A stretch of 64,000 bases of DNA from assembly GCA_905221605.1 (NCBI GenBank), contig CAJNDS010002379.1:651001-715000 (forward strand). The letters are read 5' to 3'. The translations under genes and the position numbers were made by a program. How positions within the stretch are numbered: the stretch's first letter is position 1; every line of letters starts with the position of its first letter. Of the stretch, positions 63,981-64,000 are shown in pieces. This DNA is from Symbiodinium natans. Lineage: Eukaryota > Sar > Dinophyceae > Suessiales > Symbiodiniaceae. The notes under the pieces were generated by a model. The model was not told the origin of the DNA, did no database searches, and was given only the letters and a program-made list of their open reading frames with translations.

Positions 63981-64000
63981 ACCTTAAGGTTTGAATACAA

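Larger units (their letters stand above)
1..64000. repeat. Interspersed interstitial telomere-type repeat (TTTAGGG)n / (CCCTAAA)n
   Basis: Arrays of the 7-bp unit TTTAGGG, or its complement, occur roughly every 200-500 bp from one end of the window to the other. They run from 1-2 units up to about 30. Both orientations are common and alternate within short distances, so this is not a chromosome terminus. Unit variants include TTCAGGG, TTTGGGG, TTTCGGG, TTAGGG, TTTTAGGG and longer 8-9 bp forms, and some arrays are homogenised for one variant. In the one gene that could be spliced together (52.3-62.0 kb) the arrays lie in introns. By eye they make up perhaps a quarter to a third of the window; this was not counted. 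Confidence 0.97.

Noticed and set aside
1-64000. CRISPR array
   Set aside because: Regular repeats with short unique islands could suggest it, but repeat units are 7 bp, islands vary widely in length, and the islands are exons of a eukaryotic genome.
1-64000. Higher-plant origin
   Set aside because: TTTAGGG fits plants, but GA and GC donors with AG|G acceptors, introner-like elements and the dinoflagellate protein family do not.
1-64000. tRNA or rRNA genes
   Set aside because: No tRNA-like cloverleaf with A and B boxes and no conserved rRNA segment was noticed on reading; a covariance-model search was not possible.

Overview
The window looks like nuclear DNA of a dinoflagellate, probably from the Suessiales/Symbiodiniaceae side. 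Three things point there: (1) introns start with GA, GC or GT and end in AG followed by G; (2) a protein family with the blocks IGPSMYTVTTQYIKPVT, CDLFITHGWAEGIFEF and SIYTRAWCVFEAYLA, which I recall from dinoflagellate gene sets; (3) plant-type TTTAGGG repeat in enormous amounts. The species cannot be named from the sequence.

From end to end the window alternates between short unique islands (mostly 50-250 bp) and arrays of TTTAGGG/CCCTAAA or its variants, in both orientations. These are interstitial, not a chromosome end. Where I could test it, the islands read as small exons on the minus strand, and the arrays lie in the introns. In-frame ATG-to-stop ORFs are therefore nearly useless here; the genes appear only after splicing.

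Right part (about 52.3-62.0 kb, minus): one gene is reconstructed almost completely, as 22 exons in a phase-consistent chain. It encodes a secretory-pathway, multi-pass membrane protein of about 830 residues with a signal peptide and the dinoflagellate domain named above. Its introns are built from short inverted-repeat elements (MITE/introner-like) and TTTAGGG arrays. Many are flanked by a short direct repeat of exon sequence, so that the left copy supplies the G[A/C/T] donor and the right copy the AG|G acceptor.

Middle and left (0-51.7 kb, minus): about 90 further islands have open, codon-biased minus-strand frames. I can place plausible gene boundaries: a start at 51721, a crotonase-like C-terminus with stop at 35106, a C-terminus at 32395, a start at 29967, and C-termini near 23440 and in other islands. 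I cannot chain all exons. A broken Ty1/copia RNase H fragment lies at 24.4-24.7 kb. The far right (63.4-64 kb) has a possible mobile-element protein fragment between two minisatellites.

At least ten families of short inverted-repeat elements are visible, several with three to ten copies (families A-N below), plus a larger element with CCGCCGACCC termini, poly-C tracts and a GCGCGGAGG minisatellite (two copies). The most interesting system is the link between these elements, TTTAGGG arrays and intron creation: arrays sit inside members of the same element family at different points, arrays are flanked by duplicated local sequence, and TTTAGGG itself contains a ready-made TTTAG|G splice acceptor.
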